DNA of 64,000 bases, from positions 186,001-250,000 of the forward strand of contig NZ_JRHN01000047.1 of the NCBI RefSeq assembly GCF_001299635.1. Reading direction: 5' to 3'. The notes below the pieces were generated by a model that saw only the letters and a list, made by a program, of their open reading frames with translations, had not been told where the DNA came from and did not search any database. The DNA comes from Clostridioides difficile. Lineage in GTDB: Bacteria; Bacillota; Clostridia; Peptostreptococcales; Peptostreptococcaceae. Shown here in pieces: positions 61,116-64,000 of this stretch. The translations under genes were made by a program, and so were the position numbers. The stretch's first letter is position 1. Every line of letters starts with the position of its first letter.

Positions 61116-62006
61116 TTATCCAATTACTAATTCTTCTTTTTGTGAAAAACATTTTAATTTATCTATGTCATTAAATAAATTCATTTTAAACTCTATAACC
61201 TCCCTTGCAGCTTCTATACATTGTGGATATATAGCATCTGGTTCATATAGACTTGGGTTTTGTTGTAATACTTCTCTGCACTTCTTATAATATGCTGATT
61301 TAACATCACTTGAAATATTTACTTTACAAACTCCTAGTTTAACTGCTTGTGCTATTTCTTCATCTGGATTTGATGAGCCTCCATGAAGGACTAAAGGTAT
61401 ATCTACTACTTCTTTTATTTCTTTCAATAAGTCTAATCTAAGTTCTGGTTTAAACCCTTTTGGATATATACCATGTGCTGTACCAATTGCAATAGCTAGC
61501 GTATCTACTCCTGTTTTTTCAACAAAATCCCTAGCTAATTGTGGATTTGTATATATTATTTCATCAGAACCACCTTCTCCTGATGTTCCAGTTGTCCCTA
61601 TTGTCCCAAGTTCTCCTTCTACAGATACATTTAATCCTTTTGCTATTTCCACTATTTCTCTAGATATAGCTACATTTTCTTCGTATGGTAAATGTGACCC
61701 ATCAATCATTACTGATGTAAATCCACATCTTATAGCTCTTAATATTTGACTTTTATTTGCTCCATGGTCTAAGTGTATTACCATAGGTACCTTACTCTTA
61801 TGTGCTTCTTCTATACAACTAGCTACAAAACTATCTTCTAGAAAACTTAACTCATTTGGGTGAATTGCAAGGATTACTGGTGCATTTTTTTCATTAGCAC
61901 TCTGTACTACCGCTTTAAGTATTTGCCCACTCCCTATATTAAATGCTGGTACTGCAAATTGATTTTCTTGTGCCACTTGTAACATTTCCTTCATATTTAT
62001 TAACAT
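61116..62006 (-). CDS. Class II ketose-bisphosphate aldolase (second copy)
   Basis: A 296-residue zinc aldolase: FAVPAFNIGSGQILKAVVQ, PMVIHLDHGANKSQILRAI, SVMIDGSHLPYEENVAISRE, AIGTAHGIYPKGFKPELRLD and PLVLHGGSSNPDEEI are the family blocks. The ATG follows AGGAGG. It is the first gene of the operon with the fructose PTS. No kinase of the PfkB type is adjacent, so a shared 1-phosphofructokinase or a kinase elsewhere is needed. Confidence 0.93.
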   Translation of the reverse strand: MLINMKEMLQVAQENQFAVPAFNIGSGQILKAVVQSANEKNAPVILAIHPNELSFLEDSFVASCIEEAHKSKVPMVIHLDHGANKSQILRAIRCGFTSVMIDGSHLPYEENVAISREIVEIAKGLNVSVEGELGTIGTTGTSGEGGSDEIIYTNPQLARDFVEKTGVDTLAIAIGTAHGIYPKGFKPELRLDLLKEIKEVVDIPLVLHGGSSNPDEEIAQAVKLGVCKVNISSDVKSAYYKKCREVLQQNPSLYEPDAIYPQCIEAAREVIEFKMNLFNDIDKLKCFSQKEELVIG

Positions 62007-62072
62007 ATTGTACCTCCTGATATTTTTAATTTTGATTTATTTGTTATTGATTTTGTTGTTGTTTATATTTAA

Positions 62073-62166
62073 ATAATATCAGGGTAATAAAAGTCAGAAA
62101 ATAACAATCGTTTTCCTTATTGAAAAGGAACTTTTATTATATATTCTTAGTTCCTTTTCAATAAGG
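62073..62166 (-). promoter_or_regulatory. Dyad operators and promoter of the aldolase-PTS operon
   Basis: Two 17-bp arms form a perfect inverted repeat (62115-62131 with 62150-62166). Each arm is itself a near-palindrome (TTCCTTATTGAAAAGGAA). On the minus strand the -10 TATTAT (62073-62078) has only a weak -35 (TTTTCT). GAAAACGATTGTTA (62102-62115) is a cre-like box. This fits an activator-dependent PTS promoter. Confidence 0.6.
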
Positions 62167-62472
62167 AGCTTTTAGAAGTCTGTATCACAGTTAATTATAT
62201 TTCTTAAACTTATTTATTATCAATACTCAATAAGCTCAAAAGCTGACTCTAATAATTGTGATTACTTTGTAAATCTTCACTTAAATTCTATCCTCTAGAT
62301 ATATCATCAATTTATCAAAAGATACAAACATATCAAATACCCTACTTTCATTTACTTGAAAATTAACATTCAATAATAGCATATCTTACATAGATGTTAT
62401 ATTTTACATACCTATAGCTATAAATTTTAAAACACTAGCACTATAGTTAATGCTATATTGATATCAAAAAAT

Positions 62473-62508
62473 CAAAAAGATATTAGCCAGACAGCCAATA
62501 TCTTTTTG
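62473..62508. terminator. Terminator of the ABC permease operon
   Basis: CAAAAAGATATT (62473-62484) pairs with AATATCTTTTTG (62497-62508), with T-rich sequence on the minus strand. It is about 170 bp after the permease stop codon. The remainder of the gap (62167-62472, 62509-62677) shows nothing I can assign. Confidence 0.75.
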
Positions 62509-62677
62509 TACATTTCAATGGTAGAGATGATTTATAGGAATCATACTCACAATTATCTAATTTTTAGATATCATAAGCCTGACATAACACACCAAAATTA
62601 CACTTCTTGAGTTCATTTCTAAGAAATAAAGAAACTTGGTTTTCTAATCACTAATTTATAAATTAGCCTCTACTATT

Positions 62678-64000
62678 TTATGTAAATCTTTTTCTATCTA
62701 ATTTAAAAATTATTCCTAATGCTATATAACATATCCCAATTACTAATACACCATAAGCCATAGATACTCCTATCTTAAATTCTTGCATATTAGTTACAAT
62801 GGATATTGAAATAGGTCTATTGTAAACGCCATAAAGCAAAGCTGACATTGTATATTCTCCAATTGTACGAATAAATACCAATATAGCCCCTGAAATTATT
62901 CCTGGCATCATATTTGGGATTATTATATTATAAAAGGTTTGTATTCTTCCAGCACCTAAACTCCTTGATGATTCTTCTAGACCTAAATTTATTGACTTCA
63001 TAGCAACCTCATTGGATGAAAATAGTAATGGCAAGGTATAAATTGTATATGCTATAGGCAAAATATAAAAACCACCTATTAAGGACTCATTAAAAGCAAA
63101 TATACTTTTTTGATTAAATGTATTAATTAGGTTAACTGCAATAGCACTTGCAGGCATACTCCAAGGTAACATTATAATAAATTTTGCTAGTCGATTATAT
63201 GTATTATCTTTTTTAATTACTAAATATGATACTGGTACTGTAATTATCAATCCTAATGCCACTGCCATTAAAGACATTTTCAAACTGTTTAAAATAGGTT
63301 GTAATACACGTGATTTTTGGAAAATCATCTGGTAGTTTTCCAGTGTAAAATCTCTAGGAAATATGGTCGTCATAATTGAATGTGTACTTACAAATGATAA
63401 GTATACAATAGTAATTATAGGGAGTATAATAATAATAATTTGTATTTCAATAATAATCTTACATACAAATGTAAATAAGTCTTTTTTTCTATTATCAACT
63501 TTATAACTTTGAGATTTTAGGGATGATACTACTCCATATTTTTTGCCATAATACTGTAACAAAAGCATAAATGCAATCCCCATTAGTAACAAAGTAATCA
63601 CTTGAACTGAGGCTATATCCATATGGTTATTAGCCTTAGACCTAACAATCTGAGTACTCAAAACTTTAAAACCACCACCTATAAGATTTGGTGCTGAGAA
63701 AGAACTAATCCCTGATGCAAAAGTTATAATAGTAGAAGTTATAACAGCTGGTGTAATAACAGGCCATATTACATCAAAAAATACTCTTAGCTTTGATGCT
63801 CCCATTCCCTTTGCAGCTTCAACTGTTGAGTAATCCACATATTTTAAGGCAACATATACATTTAAATAAAAATACACATACTGAGTATAGGCAACTACAA
63901 ATAAAATTCCCTTTAATCCACTAAAATCATAGGGTTTGTTGATAAATGAGAGTAAAATTTCTATAGATTTTGTAACTATCCCACTTTCTCCATAAAGCTG
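62678..64000 (-). CDS. Two-domain ABC transporter permease, iron(III)/phosphonate/polyamine type (partial)
   Basis: The open frame runs from its stop at 62678 to the window edge, so the N-terminus is missing. The visible part has two binding-protein-dependent permease modules joined in one chain, as in FbpB-type iron or 2-aminoethylphosphonate permeases: the first EAA loop is VEAAKGMGASKLRVFFDVIWPVITPA, the second LEESSRSLGAGRIQTFYNIIIPNMMPG. Membrane segments occur around each. The frame remains open through codons for QLYGESGIVTKS at 63990, confirming continuation. The ATPase and binding protein must lie beyond the edge. The substrate cannot be decided. Confidence 0.9.
   Translation of the reverse strand, partial: QLYGESGIVTKSIEILLSFINKPYDFSGLKGILFVVAYTQYVYFYLNVYVALKYVDYSTVEAAKGMGASKLRVFFDVIWPVITPAVITSTIITFASGISSFSAPNLIGGGFKVLSTQIVRSKANNHMDIASVQVITLLLMGIAFMLLLQYYGKKYGVVSSLKSQSYKVDNRKKDLFTFVCKIIIEIQIIIIILPIITIVYLSFVSTHSIMTTIFPRDFTLENYQMIFQKSRVLQPILNSLKMSLMAVALGLIITVPVSYLVIKKDNTYNRLAKFIIMLPWSMPASAIAVNLINTFNQKSIFAFNESLIGGFYILPIAYTIYTLPLLFSSNEVAMKSINLGLEESSRSLGAGRIQTFYNIIIPNMMPGIISGAILVFIRTIGEYTMSALLYGVYNRPISISIVTNMQEFKIGVSMAYGVLVIGICYIALGIIFKLDRKRFT

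Overview
The window is a low-GC Firmicute chromosome segment. Its gene content (many PTS operons, glycyl-poor but sugar-rich metabolism, XRE/PRD/BglG regulators, strong AGGAGG ribosome sites, T-rich hairpin terminators) fits Clostridioides difficile or a very close relative. That species call is recognition from memory, not a database result. I see no prophage, insertion sequence, CRISPR array, rRNA or tRNA.

Layout. 1-2.5 kb: a small HTH/DUF4180 pair and an S41-type secreted protease. 2.8-6.6 kb: a forward operon of a TauE/SafE exporter, a DUF1254 protein and a metallo-beta-lactamase alkylsulfatase. 6.7-16.1 kb: a xylose/xyloside block, with xylBA, divergent ROK regulator xylR, and an alpha-xylosidase plus mannose-family PTS operon that carries the same promoter/operator as xylBA. 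16.7-18 kb: a DUF523-like protein divergent from an ECF S component. 18.4-23 kb: RpiR regulator, 1-phosphofructokinase-type kinase, fructose PTS (B-C-A) and class II aldolase. 23.3-27.5 kb: glycerate kinase, M20 amidohydrolase and a YfcC carrier, the last two under a lysine riboswitch. 27.7-30 kb: DUF3139, an MGT glycosyltransferase and an XRE-AbrB regulator. 30.4-33.8 kb: a MutT Nudix enzyme converging on a PLD-helicase-DUF3427 protein, the two genes ending inside one palindrome. 34-35.5 kb: a degraded PTS IIBC gene fused at a deletion scar to the C-terminal remnant of a PPi-phosphofructokinase. 35.8-39.9 kb: a PrpR-like regulator, M20 amidohydrolase and DUF3100 membrane protein. 40.7-44.9 kb and 49.4-53.9 kb: two complete BglG-type antiterminator / beta-glucoside PTS / 6-phospho-beta-glucosidase operons. 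Between them, 45.1-49.1 kb: an old-yellow-enzyme flavoprotein and OFA-type MFS carrier controlled by a divergent PadR regulator with textbook operators. 54.2-56.3 kb: ferredoxin/flavodoxin and nitroreductase genes with an ArsR regulator. 56.6-62 kb: a PRD regulator with split IIA, a second fructose PTS (A-B-C) and aldolase. 62.7 kb to the edge: a two-domain ABC permease cut by the window.

Together the genes describe a metabolically opportunistic gut anaerobe that scavenges xylosides, fructose/tagatose-type hexoses, beta-glucosides, amino-acid conjugates and sulfated alkyl compounds. The best leads for new biology are the repeated TGGTAA-N9-TTACCA promoter element shared by three loci, the XylR-linked alpha-xylosidase/PTS operon, the lysine riboswitch on a YfcC-amidohydrolase pair, the PadR-OYE-MFS unit, and the MutT/PLD-helicase pair. 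Start codons were moved from the longest frame where a ribosome site demanded it (several TTG/GTG starts).
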